Origin: Siphonodentalium dalli
Taxonomy: Eukaryota > Mollusca > Scaphopoda > Gadilida > Siphonodentaliidae
Direction: 5' to 3'
DNA: 64,000 nucleotides
NCBI GenBank assembly: GCA_032622095.1
Contig: CP136061.1
Location: 197,080,935-197,144,934 of the forward strand
Below the pieces are notes generated by a model. That model was not told the DNA's origin. It made no database searches and saw nothing but the letters and a program-made list of their open reading frames with translations. The translations under genes were made by a program, and so were the position numbers. This document shows, piece by piece, positions 34,331 through 46,560 of the stretch (within the stretch, counting starts at the first letter, position 1; the number at the start of each line of letters is the position of its first letter).

Positions 34331-35644
34331 ATACATCATTTATAAAAAAATTAATATCCGCCTGCCCTAATTTTTTACCTTATGTTACCTGAAACTACAA
34401 TATGTTGTTTTAGACCTTGCTATATATACAGTGCCTGTTGTGTCCACTGTTCGGCAATTTTGTCCATGATTGTCATTGCCTTATAATCTGTTATGCTTTC
34501 AAGTTGCAGTTGCCTACTTATCTCTTAGAATCTTACTCAGCCTCAAAACTTCCGATCTATTATTTGAGATACATGTAACTTGAGGGAATGAAAGAATGAA
34601 AGAATTAGATACATTTTTTTATGCTAATTAATAACTTAAAGCCATATGGCGGTTTGCGCTCCAAAATACACAAAATAATATTCACTTTTGAAATGTTCCC
34701 GGTATCAGAATAAGTAAATAAATGCCCACAAACTACCTTTCTATACGACCAATATATGTCCCGTAAAGACGCACTCAAGTCATGAAAATTACAACAAAAT
34801 CGTACTGTTTGGGTCCCAAACAACCAACCTGCCATTTTGGATGATGCACCGACAACAGCCGAGGATTTCCTGGTGTATTCATAAATATGCTTCCCCAACG
34901 TCTTATAATTTCCGGTACGCGATAAAGGGATTTCAATTTGAGCGTATGTGTCCCTGCGAGAAAAATGGTCTGTGTTGACAAGAATTTAATGATAGGACAG
35001 TCATCTTGAATTTATCAGAGACGTGGATATGGTGCGATTGGGGCGGGGGGGGGGGGGGGTCAGAAAGGAACATAATATTACTGATAAGTAATAATGTTGA
35101 GATGCATGTGTATTCAAATTTCAATCCAACATCATTATCGTAGGAAATTGCATGATTTGTAGTATATGCTGAATATACATGTATTTCTTATAGAATATAG
35201 GAATGGGTCGCCAAGTATTCGATCATGTCATGAGTTTATACTCTGGCTACCGTAGAGATCATATTCAACCAGTTAAAAATATGTGAACGTTTTAATATTC
35301 TGACCATATATATCTATTTGTTATTACTTGTTCCTTAATACTATATTTCACAATAGGAGTGTGACACTCCAGATTGCATGATTTTTCTGTGACGTTTGTG
35401 AGTTGACATCAAAATAAACCTTGAATTGATTACCCAGAGAAATTTAATGATTGTAAAGGATGCCAATCAAACTCGACTCAACAAAGTCATATTTCATGCA
35501 ACATCGAGCTTGGACCTTCGTGAACTACGCACACATTGGAATAAACTATTTACTGAGGAACGATATTAACTAAGAATATATTAGCTGCACTGGTTTTTTC
35601 ATGTTGTGGGGAAAGTATTACTTGAACACAGTAGAAATATACAT
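34331..35644. other. Non-coding stretch
   Basis: Only a 15-bp G run at 35045-35059 stands out. Open frames of 60-97 codons on the minus strand at 34.6-35.1 kb are not conserved with anything I know. Confidence 0.4.
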
Positions 35645-35647
35645 TAA

Positions 35648-36160
35648 GGGGCCTGTTACATGAGCCGGGACAACTCGGTTAGCCGGGACAACCCGGTCTG
35701 CCGGGACAACTCGATCACGCTGTTATCATGTGAGCCGAGACAACTCGGTTGGTCGGGACAACTCGGTTGACATTCACGCAACTAGCTATCCCTCTAGCTG
35801 GCAATCACGCGTCACGACATCGGTCCATAATTTCAGCACGCCCTTAACTGGGTGGCTTGGGTTGTCACTCACACGACGCTATCATTTTATTGCTAATGTC
35901 ATGTCAAGTTACAACGAATGGTGTTACGTTCCAGACTTTCATCCCGGCTAGCCGGGATGACTCGCTGTTACGTGCGCCGAACTGTCCCGGCTAACCGAGT
36001 TGTCCCGGTTAGGCGGGACGGGACAACTCGGTTTGCCGAGTTGACCCGGCTCATGTAACAGCACACCATTATTTCAGTGAGAAAGCACAGAGGACTGAGG
36101 CACCCGGCAGACCGGGTTGTCCCGGCTAACCGAGTTGTCCCGGCTCATATAACAAGCCCC
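35648..36160. mobile_element. PIF/Harbinger-like MITE with iterated CCGGGACAACTCGG
   Basis: 513 bp flanked by TAA on both sides (35645-35647, 36161-36163). Ends are long inverted repeats of about 60 bp starting 'GGGGCCTGTTACATGAGCC' and, on the other strand, 'GGGGCTTGTTATATGAGCC'. Subterminal sequence is an array of 'GCCGGGACAACTCGGTTA' iterations on both sides. A 3-bp T-W-A target and GGGGCyTGTT termini are typical of PIF/Harbinger elements. No transposase. Confidence 0.82.
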
Positions 36161-36163
36161 TAA

Positions 36164-37842
36164 GATTGAACAAAAGATCAAACTTGGTTATGCTTAAGTG
36201 TGTGATTTGTTATTCACATACCGCATTTTCATACTTTTGGTTATATTACTTGGTATGAAATTGATGTCACTAACATTTTATGAGAATTTTACCCATGATA
36301 CCGTCATTACACCAGTACTTGTATTGTGATGACTACATCCAATTGTCTGCAGGTAGCATGCCTGGTTTTTGGAAACAGTAGCTATACCCCTACCATGTGT
36401 GGTGATAACATATATACATGTATACATGTATATACATATACACACCAACCATGTCTGTTGATACCGTTAGTTCCCAAACAAGGATTAAAACAGGGCTGAG
36501 ATCCATTCTCAGGAAATTAAAATAGCAAAATCATGCCTATCAATCCATGAATCTATCAATCCACACCTGGAGTTTTAACTGTTGAGATCCAGCTCACTTT
36601 ATGGTCACTTTGCACAGGGATATGTTAGAAACCATGTGTTTTGCACACTAACGAGCATCATTATATATGTGCATTTGTGTTTTAAAAAAATATTTTCGGC
36701 TTTTTTTCTCAAAATATCAATAAAAAGATCAGGGTCGGTCGAGTTGCGGAAACATAGTATCTTTTTTCTTTGGCCTAAGTATATATCCATATATTTTTTT
36801 CACAATTTACATTGATCTGTCCATTGCATGTTTATATGTTGAAATCAACTGTAAATAATATAGGCAGACTGGAAGAGTGTGTACACAGGCACATAGCATT
36901 GGAACTGTGTTAATTATCTACTTGGATTAACTGTTTTGAATATATTTTTTTAACACACGGAAAAATTATATATCATATGAAAGTAGAAGATGTAAGCTTT
37001 GTGTTCCGCAATGCTGTATAATTTGAAAGTTGTGTCGTGTGAATGGCGTGTAAACAATGTAGTATAGACACATTTTGGGGAAAAATAATTTAAAATAAAT
37101 TTAATCCTATCCTACTACTGGAACCGATGGTGAAGATGCTGTTTTTTTGTGTTATTTTTCATGTCTATTCCAATATAAAATGTGGTAACAGATGTGATAT
37201 GGCCATGTTAGTAAATGTACAGACATTCTACATAATTATATGGTTTACGACTAAGCATTGTTTGTGTATATTTCATTTTATTACTAACTTGGCGATAGTT
37301 GGTGCACCTAAAGCCACCTATCACAGAAAGTCAGCATTTTTCAATACCAATTGTCATCATTGATGCCATTTTGAATAGAACATTTTGCTCTAAGTGGATT
37401 TATCGGATTTTGGATATGTTATAGAGGATATGATTATTATTCCTCTTCAAAATGGAATAAAAACCAACTTAGTCCAAATATTTTCTTGGTCAAAACTTTT
37501 ATCGACAAGACTATTTTGTCTTTTCAGCATTTATCTCTGACCTGGATGTCTTACCATGTTTGCCCTTTTCCCACAATTCGTCTTGTGACTCAGAGGCAGG
37601 TGGTTTTAATTAAACTGATGGTGAAATAAAAAAAAAATTTGAGTGCTCCAAGCAACCTATATGTACTGGATGTGTCTATATATAGAGACTCTAAACGCCA
37701 CACGGGTGCCAGTATGTCACCAGGGAAGTGACAGTTTTCGGGGATTAACAAAATATTAGACTTGAGTCGAGGACCCCACCCATCAAAGCTCAGAGTTATC
37801 AGATATAATTTGTTTATATCTTTTATTTTTCACCACCTGGGT
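36164..37842. other. Non-coding, with dispersed repeats
   Basis: 37405-37490 is an inverted copy of 5655-5730. 37753-37805 duplicates, 143 bp away, the segment 'CCCACCCATCAAAG' that lies inside the next MITE. Nothing else recognised. Confidence 0.45.
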
Positions 37843-38287
37843 AGGTACTCAATCCGATCAGATGCTCCAATAATACTATTTCTTCGGGGGTAAAAATATT
37901 TGATTCGAACCGAGAAACCCACCCATCAAAGATCAGAGTGATCAGATATCGATTTTTGAAGTTTGTTATTTCTCGAGATGTATAATAATATGTGGCCCAG
38001 AAACACGTGGTCAAACGGAGGGTCTCGGAAAAAATTGCGGATGAAGATGGATAACTCAAAAGCCAAGTGTTATACGGTCAATTTTTTATACTTTAGAGTG
38101 ATAATGCGGCCATATTTTGTTGAACAAAATGTTGATAAACAAAAAGTTTTGAGAAATTTGATACCATAGTTGACAATTATTAGCATTATTTTGTTGCAAT
38201 ACATCGATTCTGATAACTAATGCGTATTTTGAAGAAATGTTGTTGCATCTTGGTGGTATGGGGACCGTTTGCTCAGATTGAGTACCT
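37843..38287 (+). mobile_element. TTAA MITE, family with 9540-9986
   Basis: Terminal inverted repeats 'AGGTACTCAATCCGATCA' (left) and the inverse of 'TGCTCAGATTGAGTACCT' (right). TTAA follows on the right (38288-38291); the left target has decayed to GGGT. The body aligns with 9540-9986. Confidence 0.75.
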
Positions 38288-38905
38288 TTAAACAGATCTA
38301 CGAATTGAACTAACTGTAGTTCATCGACCCACTCAACTGAAAATTATTGACTACAAAATTGCGATTAGAGTATACATGTATTTGAGAAAAATCAATGTGT
38401 TCCAAGGATCAATGTAAATGACTAAAATTCATGTTGACATTGTGTAACAAACTGGAAAACTGTTCTATTGTTACATCCTTGTCAACAGAGGCTATTATTC
38501 TCGCATGGACAAATAAGATCAACGGAAACACATTATCGCATACCGAAAATGATAGTGACGCTGGGGAACCTTGGAAAACAAATTACGTCACAAACGTGGC
38601 GGTATTGAGAATGCACTTATTTCCGAAAACACACGAGCGCTGCCGGCATCACTCGCAAGATCGGCTGATTAGAAAAATTTAACCAGAGCAGCGAAACGAT
38701 ATCAAATTTACGCAAAAATAATAACTAAAAACGCGTTTTTTAGCGCTATATTGACGAATTAGCTCGGGAATAGTTTGCATATGTATGTTTTGAGACCCCT
38801 TTTCTCGAATTGCGTATACATAAATTTTAGAATGTCAGTTTAATGTCAACAACTGTCTTAATGATTTATAACCCTTCTATGACTGGAGCTTCTTGACATG
38901 TTGTG
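38288..38905. other. Non-coding stretch
   Basis: Nothing recognised; ends at the 3' end of the LINE. Confidence 0.4.
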
Positions 38906-41900
38906 TAGGATAGGATAGGATAATTTTATTTACAATATACACACATGGAAAGTACAATTACAAATAAATATAATATTGATAGACTATACATGTATATTGC
39001 TAGGGGTGATATAGTCATGACTGACTGTCTTCCTATCACCCCTGGGTGTGGTGACAGATTATATGATGAAGATGGCCGAATTAATTTGATTGTTTTTAGG
39101 TTACGTTTATCGTGTGCAGACTGGTTTTTTGTATATATAGGCGTTGTTAGGGCGATGGTACGAAAAGTGGTTCATATGTATGGGCACCTACTTGGTCGAT
39201 ATACTGAATGAATACTATGAATATTCATGTGTGAGTGGAACCGAGTAGGAATAATGTGAGTGAGGTTTTGGGAATGTTTTTTGTTTTTGTTATCAGAAAA
39301 TTATATATCGTTTGTGCAATCAGGGCATCTTCGGTTTTTGCATCGCACGCTAGCTGGATAGGTATTAATAATATCCGTTTTCAAACGTTTTCGGAACACA
39401 TGTCTTGATTGTTTAGAGGTATATTTACTTTCAAGGGAATTCCACATAAAGGGGAATGAATGGTATGGGAGAACTTTAGAAAAAGAGATGGTCCTAAATT
39501 TTTTTTGTACTATAGGATTAAGTTGTCGTCTATTTGGTTCCGCTCTCTTGTCATACATACCAGAAAAAGACACTGGTAAGCGATCGTAGTACCAATCATG
39601 CATGAAAATGGATGCATGTAATTTATGTAAATCATTTATTTTTAAAATGTTTTCTTGTTTGAAAAGAGGATCGGTGTGACTTCTATATTTTTTGTTACAT
39701 ATAATTCTCATGGCTCGTTTTTGTAATAAATATAGTTTCTTCACTGCTGGCACATGTCCCCATATTTGGATGCCATAAACTAAGTGGCTTTGAATTAGGG
39801 CGAAGTATAATGTTTTGAGAGCCTTGCTCGGGAGAAAATGTTTAACTTTATTAATGCAATAAATTGCATGTGCCATTTTTGAGCATACAATAGAAATGTG
39901 TTTATTAAAGGTCAGGTTTTCATCTATATGGATACCTAAAAATTTGGCAGACGATTCGCTCCGCATGTTCCCTATCCGTAGAAGTTCGGCTCCATTGAGA
40001 TATATTTTAATTGTATTCCATTTTTTGTCATTGTTTTGTGGATGCAAGAGCATATAATAGCTTTTGTTAGCATTGATGGCTAGTTTGTTGCAGCAACACC
40101 AGTCAGATAGATTTCTTAATTCGTTATTGACATAACTTTGGATTAACGCTTCATTTTGTCCACTGGCCATAAGGGTTGTATCGTCGGCATATGATAAGAG
40201 ATCCATAGTAGTTGCATTTGACATATCGTTCACGTAGAGGAGAACAATTATGGGCCCGAGTAAGGAGCCCTGAGGAACACCACATGATGTTTTTAGGAGA
40301 TTTGACTTGCTTCCATTGAATTCTACGTATTGTCGTCTCTCATTGAGATAGCTTCGAAACCAGTTGTTTGCCATGCCTCTAATTCCATAATGTTCAAGTT
40401 TTGTAAGTAAGATTTCGTGGTTTATTGTGTCAAAAGCTTTGGACAGATCAAGAAAAAGGGCTACGGTGGAATCTTTCGTGGGCTTGTCGTTATTTTTTAC
40501 AACATGATCCAGTAGATGAATGATGGGATGAAAAGTTGAATGGTTTGGGCGAAATCCGTACTGATGTTTAAATAAGATGTCCGATTCATTAAGAAAATCA
40601 ACTAAACGTTTTTGCATGAGTTTTTCGAGTAGTTTAGAAAATGCGGGAAGAATGCTTATTGGACGATAATTGTTTATGTCCCCCTTGTCACTATTTTTCG
40701 GTATTGGTACAACTTTAGCTATTTTCATTTTGTTGGGAACATGACCTTGTTTGAACGACAAGTTGAATATATGCTTTAATGCTGGTGCTACAGAAAATAT
40801 GGTTTCCTTCATCAGTTTTGTAGATATTCCATTAAAGTCACTGCTGGTTTTTCCATTCATTGAGTAGCAAGTTAAAATAACCTCTTGGATTGTGGTGGGC
40901 GTAATATTTAGCTCGTTGCTTTGTCTATTCGTTAAATAATCGAGGAAGTTTACATCTGTGTGATTTTCAATAAGTTCTGTGGTTTTTTGACCTATATTGG
41001 AAAAATAGTCATTAAATTTTTCAGCGATAGTGTCAGGATTTGTAAATTGTATGTTGTTATCATGTAGAACATTCGGGTAGCCACCCGTATTTTTGTCTCG
41101 TTTTATTGCACATTTGAGGGTCTTCCATGTTTCTTTTAAACTATACTTATTTTTTTCTAATATCTCACAGTAATACATGCTTCTACTTTTCCGGATAAGT
41201 TTGTTATATAGTTGTCGATATTTGAGGTAGGAATTCGTATGGATGGAGGAGGGCGAGTTTAGTTTATGGGTATATAGTTCTTGTTTCTTAAGTGAAGATC
41301 TTATTAATCCGGTGGTCATCCATGGTTCGCGTTTGATGAATTTTTTGGGTATGTTTCGGGTAATGGGCGGAAAAGCTACATTGTATGCTGTCAAATAGAT
41401 ATCCAAAAAGTTTTCGTATGCTTGATCTATATTATTACAATTACAAACCGAATGGAAATTACACGATTTAAGAGTATCGTTGAATTTATTAATATTTTCT
41501 TGGGAAATGTTTCGTCTGGGAGTGCGCATGATTTCATGTGGGTTTTTGAATCGGTTATGTCCGTTATGACCTTCGGTGTCAGTGAGAAATACCCCAAAGT
41601 GATCTGACAAATCACATGTAACTATACCAGAGCAGTGTTCGTTTCGAAGATTATTTGTGTATATATGATCGATAAGGGTCGCTGAGTGATCGGTCATTCT
41701 TGTCGGTTTTGTTATCATGGGCACGAATCCTCGTGTGAATACATTGTTTAAAAAGTCGTTTGTTTTATTGTGCGCATCGAAATTTAGTAGATCGATATTG
41801 AAATCACCGATTATATAAGTCTTATGATTTTTTATTATATCTAAGAGTTCGTCGAATTTAGAGGCAAACTTGTCAAAGTCAGCTTTTGGTGCCGTGTTAG

Positions 41901-42612
41901 GTCTATAAATACATCCTATGATATATATTTCATGTTTTCCGAATTCAAGCTCAATGAACACAGTTTCAATAACATGTGGGATAAATATTGATAGATCGGG
42001 TCTGTTTTTATACGTAATAGTGTCTCTTATGTAAATACCAACACCACCCCTACCATCATCGTGATCAGGCCTTGATTTAAATTCTATGGGATGATAACCG
42101 GAGAGTTTAAAGTCCGATGCTTGGTGTATTTTGAATGTTTCGGTTAGCGCTATTATATCAAGATTGTTGTCATTGATTTTCATGTCACATAAAAGATTTT
42201 GTAAATTTTCAAAATTTGCATTGAGGCTTCTGCAGTTAAGACCAAACATTGACAGTTTATTCTTCTTGTTGAGAATATCTTTTGCTTGTAAAGTTGAGAA
42301 GTAACGGCAATTGTTTTTATCAAAAATGGACAAAATTGGTTCTTCGTCTTCCTCTAGGCTAGCCCATTTGGCGGCAAGATCGAAATTAGGCGCTTCCCTA
42401 ACCTCACTCAGTTATTTGTGGCCATCATGTGGTTTCATGATATTTGTAATAACATTTATGCCCTTGTTCCGATCGGTTAGCATATACCAGTGGTTTGAGA
42501 TCGGTCTGCACACGACGTTGCACCTGTAAACAGTTTTATACATTGTAAGATGCATATATGTTTTCATAGTAATTTTTTTCTTTTGTGGGAAAATTAATTT
42601 TAATAGTTTCAC
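38906..42612 (-). mobile_element. LINE retrotransposon (jockey/CR1 group)
   Basis: The element runs on the minus strand. Its 3' end is marked by three TAGGA units at 38906-38920 (TCCTA on the element strand), a short-repeat tail rather than poly(A), as in CR1-like LINEs. The 3' UTR is about 390 bp. The coding frame is at 42411-39301. The 5' boundary is not resolved; the same frame continues beyond an in-frame TAA (42412-42414) to about 42612. No separate gag-like ORF1 is visible. Confidence 0.8.
39301..42411 (-). CDS. LINE endonuclease-reverse transcriptase
   Basis: An uninterrupted frame of about 1036 codons after the TAA at 42412; the first in-frame ATG is at 42249. Residue numbers below count from 42333. 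The N-terminal half is an apurinic-type (EEP) endonuclease: 'FGLNCRSLN' (N33), 'IALTET' (E65), 'IIGDFNIDLL' (D177, N179), 'LIDHIYTN' (D222) and 'LSDHFGVF' (D244, H245). The reverse transcriptase follows: 'NNYRPISIL' near 554, 'ALFLDLSKAFDTINH' near 625, 'GVPQGSLLGP' near 685 and the catalytic 'YADD' at 715-718. The C-terminal part ends with a Cys cluster ('CKNRRCPDC'). All catalytic residues are present, so the protein looks functional from the endonuclease onward. The start codon is uncertain. Confidence 0.93.
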   Translation of the reverse strand: MSEVREAPNFDLAAKWASLEEDEEPILSIFDKNNCRYFSTLQAKDILNKKNKLSMFGLNCRSLNANFENLQNLLCDMKINDNNLDIIALTETFKIHQASDFKLSGYHPIEFKSRPDHDDGRGGVGIYIRDTITYKNRPDLSIFIPHVIETVFIELEFGKHEIYIIGCIYRPNTAPKADFDKFASKFDELLDIIKNHKTYIIGDFNIDLLNFDAHNKTNDFLNNVFTRGFVPMITKPTRMTDHSATLIDHIYTNNLRNEHCSGIVTCDLSDHFGVFLTDTEGHNGHNRFKNPHEIMRTPRRNISQENINKFNDTLKSCNFHSVCNCNNIDQAYENFLDIYLTAYNVAFPPITRNIPKKFIKREPWMTTGLIRSSLKKQELYTHKLNSPSSIHTNSYLKYRQLYNKLIRKSRSMYYCEILEKNKYSLKETWKTLKCAIKRDKNTGGYPNVLHDNNIQFTNPDTIAEKFNDYFSNIGQKTTELIENHTDVNFLDYLTNRQSNELNITPTTIQEVILTCYSMNGKTSSDFNGISTKLMKETIFSVAPALKHIFNLSFKQGHVPNKMKIAKVVPIPKNSDKGDINNYRPISILPAFSKLLEKLMQKRLVDFLNESDILFKHQYGFRPNHSTFHPIIHLLDHVVKNNDKPTKDSTVALFLDLSKAFDTINHEILLTKLEHYGIRGMANNWFRSYLNERRQYVEFNGSKSNLLKTSCGVPQGSLLGPIIVLLYVNDMSNATTMDLLSYADDTTLMASGQNEALIQSYVNNELRNLSDWCCCNKLAINANKSYYMLLHPQNNDKKWNTIKIYLNGAELLRIGNMRSESSAKFLGIHIDENLTFNKHISIVCSKMAHAIYCINKVKHFLPSKALKTLYFALIQSHLVYGIQIWGHVPAVKKLYLLQKRAMRIICNKKYRSHTDPLFKQENILKINDLHKLHASIFMHDWYYDRLPVSFSGMYDKRAEPNRRQLNPIVQKKFRTISFSKVLPYHSFPFMWNSLESKYTSKQSRHVFRKRLKTDIINTYPASVRCKNRRCPDCTNDI

Positions 42613-43824
42613 ACCGTGAACTCAGGAAATTGTTTACAGGATTTCAAGTGATTAAGGGATATAGCTTTCGAAATTGAGTTCTAAGCCTATAAACGAAGTT
42701 TATTTCTGTTAGTGACCATGCGCGGATTTTCCCATGTTCACGGCGTGAATTACGAAGCAAATTTCCATTTATAACTCAATGATAAGAAAGCGTTATAATT
42801 ACCTTGGTTATGACATAATTTTGATCGGATGAGCATTTAAAAAAAAAAAAAAATGAACATGTGAGTACATATTATGTCTATATAGAGAAAATCAACAACA
42901 ACAACAACAACAACACAAATAAAGGTATTAGCTACGATAAGTAAATTATGGTACGAATTCATGAATCATGCTAAATTTGTGCAATGATTAATACGCGTCT
43001 GTAGAGCGAGAGTGTCTTTAATGGGTGGTGCATTTATATTTATATTACATAATTCCGTAATACATAAACACCATCTATATCTCTGGTCAATGAATGGTTG
43101 ATAAAAGAAAACAATTGTATTTTGCTTGCTTACAAAGCAAGCATAATAGAAAGTCATGCTAATTTAACTGAACCAGACAGGAAAGGACGTATTTAACTTG
43201 TCATATACACTGTTCATACAACTATCTGTATTACACAAGCAGTTGGTTTTGGCGCTTACTGTACGGACAAAATATTATTATCGCACCCCGCATCACAGCG
43301 ATGAGTCGATGACCTAATAACCTCTGCAGCAGAACTTCGTGCGAAGAACGCAAGACACCTGCGAGAAAGAAAAAAAAATCACGTGGTGACCAATTGTGTT
43401 TTATGTGCCGGGTGCTTTTTCGACATTGATTACTTATAATATCATGTGTTTGAGATGTTGAAGAATATATATATTTTGTGTCATCTCTGGAATATGTTAC
43501 CAGGTTACGTCGTTGTGTTCCACATAAATTCACCTGTTAACCCGTTTACTGGTACTTTCTATTGTGGAAATATAATGTGTAAAAGTTTGGAAGGCACGCT
43601 GGATCGTGCACAACATGACCACTGATGACAACTGTGACAACTTTCAGTGACGTGATATAAACGTTTAAGGTGAGTTCCATTAGATAACCATAGCATTATC
43701 AATGATAGTGTGTGGGGGGGGGGGCGGGGCAAGTGACCAATTGTGAATGGGCAACTCCGTGCAAATCTCCACAACAAAAGATGCAGATATTTCTGGGTGT
43801 GACCATCTGGTGACTGTGCGGTAC
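42613..43824. other. Non-coding stretch with simple repeats
   Basis: A-run at about 42838-42853, (CAA)n at about 42892-42914, and an 11-bp G run at 43714-43724. No coding region supported. Confidence 0.5.
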
Positions 43825-43926
43825 ACAGAAATTGGAATCACTGACCTTCACGCAACTTTCTGCGACTTTTCTGGAGTTATAGAACTCCAAAAAAATCGCA
43901 TAAAGGTCAGTGATTCCAATTTCTGT
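43825..43926. repeat. 102-bp near-perfect hairpin
   Basis: Arms 'ACAGAAATTGGAATCACTGA'+CCTT (43825-43848) and the exact complement (43903-43926). The stem resumes inside with TGCGA.TTTT..TGGAGT pairing, with a single asymmetric bulge of about 11 bases and a GAGTTATAGAACTC loop dyad. A small foldback element is the simplest reading. Confidence 0.8.
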
Positions 43927-45721
43927 GGTGCGGTATTGAAGAACTTACATAGTTATCTTGTGGGTAGACTTGGAATTTGTTCCATTATAAGATTGTGGTA
44001 TTTAGTTTTAATTTTGTACTGATTTTTCAAACTTGGTCAAATGTTTCAGAATTCCAGAAAAAGATAAATTCTCAAGAATATACATTTATAGCAGAATTTG
44101 ATAATTTACCTTATCCAGCCACCAGTCAAGTTTTATGATGTGGCTGCTTCGGTTTGTTCATATATAACCATTGCTGTAGATGTCTGACTGGAAACCCCCC
44201 ACCCAAAACCGGTCACATATGCGAATCTCCCATATATAGGGATCATTGTCAAATATGTTTGTAGTAGATATGTGAAATCCAGTTTCAGGAATGAAATACA
44301 TGAATTCATTTGCAGTATGGTATTCAATACAGTGTGTTTTTGGATGATCTGACTGTGGTCAAGAAAATGATTTGATGTCTTTACCGTGCTGCTCAGAGCT
44401 TGTCACACAAATTGCATGTCCACTCAGTTATTTTGCTTTTTGCACATAAAACCATGATACTTTCGAATCTTTCAATTTGAATCTATGAATGCATTGTTTA
44501 TCTTGTTATATCGCTAGTATTTTTCAACAAATTTGTAGAATTTCATGGAGTATGAGGACGTACTAGTAAGTGTCTTTACCGCTATCATGTGTTTTTACCG
44601 TGACAAACTTGCATCACATTGAAGACAACTGGCATAACGGTAAAGATAATGAGAGTCAGACCACGATCGACAGATGTTTAACCCATACTTTGGCGATAGC
44701 GATTAGCTATTTTCATCAATCATAACACCAAAACTTTCAACAATTCACACCTTACTATTAAGTTCACAAGTGGAATCAGACTTATTGCTCACACAAACAC
44801 AATATTAACATGGATGTTGCATTCGATTTCAACCTAGTAGGTCACTCCAACACAGATATGTCCAAAGGGCGTATAACAACATTCTGGGCATATATAGAGG
44901 CGGCCTTGTCAGTCAGAGAAGCGGCAAATCGCATGGTAGGTGTGAGTATGTGGATACTGGGTTCATAGTACCATTCATAGTACTTATGAGTTTTTAACGA
45001 AAGGATAACATTTTATCTTCATAAGCTATTATAAAATTGCGCAGTCATAAACTCTGTTAATTGCTCAAAAAGTTGTAGCCATGGCAACATTTGACTAAGT
45101 ATTTCATGTATGCGAGCATATAAAACTTGGCAAACAGTCCATATCATGGTGGACATATTTCATCCATGATTTACATTTAGGGTTTTAGATCTCATATGTT
45201 ATATTAGCTTATAAGGAGGGCCTGGAAATTTTGTAATAATATTTGTTCTAGCTCATTGTCAAAGCAAGCCCATGTGAATCAATGAAAAATCATCCTAGTG
45301 CTGAGTCTGTGCCTCCGTAAATCTGATATGTATAGTAAGGTTGACACCATCACAATTTACCTACGATGGCTTATTGGTGAGACGGCATATGCCCCACAAT
45401 ATTCAGTTACACATATATTTGATGGAAGAAGTAATGTGTGTCCATTTCAGATCCCATGTTCTTATCCGCATGTAATACGCCACACGGATAATGTTAGAGC
45501 GCCCCAAGCAAGACCGGTGGCACATTCTTGACACATCTGCACATAATTAAACTGCGTGCGATGGGGTACATTTCGTCTCACATAAGAACCCCCGTGCGTA
45601 AAGATTGAGTTTTGGCCGTATACTGGCAGGATATTTCCATATCCGTAATCGTATTCGTGATTTTGCGAAAGGTGTCTAGAAGTGTTTCGCGACTCACGGG
45701 TAGAGCAACGGATACGTTAAG
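43927..45721. other. Non-coding stretch
   Basis: Nothing recognised. Confidence 0.4.
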
Positions 45722-46560
45722 GCGACGGTTAAGCTACATGTAGGTACACATACCTGGGTCAAACGCATCCGATTTACGTTTGCGTAACTCGCATCCGTTT
45801 TCGTCGACTACCAACATATGATTTTCAATTGACCAGGGCACATACCTGCGACAACGATTATTTGATACGACAATCGAATGCGAATAACACATACTACCAA
45901 CATTTTGGTAGTATGCGTTATCGCATATACGATTTTCGTATCGAATAATCAAGAAATTCCTATTATGACGTAATATTGGGCATGCCTCTCCCTGCTCACC
46001 AGCAACCACATATACAACAGCAAGTTTCGATTCACAACCAGCACCACATTCGCATATAATATGGGATCGCATGTGCACTATAATTATGTCACAAAGCTCC
46101 AGTGACCCTATGGCACAATATTTAATTACCGAATCGATGCGTATATATAACTAACGTATATAGAAACAACTGAAAATTCCTATTGCACTATGGCACTTTG
46201 AATAAGTTCCATATACAGGTATTGTTCTTATTCGTTTAGGTTGCAGCTTCAAATGAAAGCTTTTTTGAAACATTTTAGAAGTTTTCACACCCGGTTTAAA
46301 GGCTGTTCATGATTGTTTGTTGATATTTTTTTTAAACCCCTCACCACATGATGAAGCCTCATCACTCGATGAAGACATCTTGGAGAAATTAGTCGTCACG
46401 CATGTGGCAGGTATACACACATACCTGCGTTAATATCGTATCGTGTACGTGGTATATTCGCATACGTTTTATTATACGTATAAACGCATACGACAATACG
46501 CAGGTATTACGTAATTATGCGCACATTCTAACCGTAGCCGTAATTGCTTAACCGTGCGAC
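45722..46560. mobile_element. Possible MITE with short inverted ends
   Basis: Left 'GCGACGGTTAAGC' and right 'GCTTAACCGTGCG' are imperfect inverted repeats bounding ~840 bp rich in CGTATACG/CGCATAC strings. A small dyad ATACTACCAA...TTGGTAGTAT lies at 45889-45913. No target duplication seen. Confidence 0.3.

Noticed and set aside
45734-46078. 114-codon minus-strand frame
   Set aside because: Lies in a CGTATACG-rich repeat-like tract, with no domain and no conservation elsewhere.
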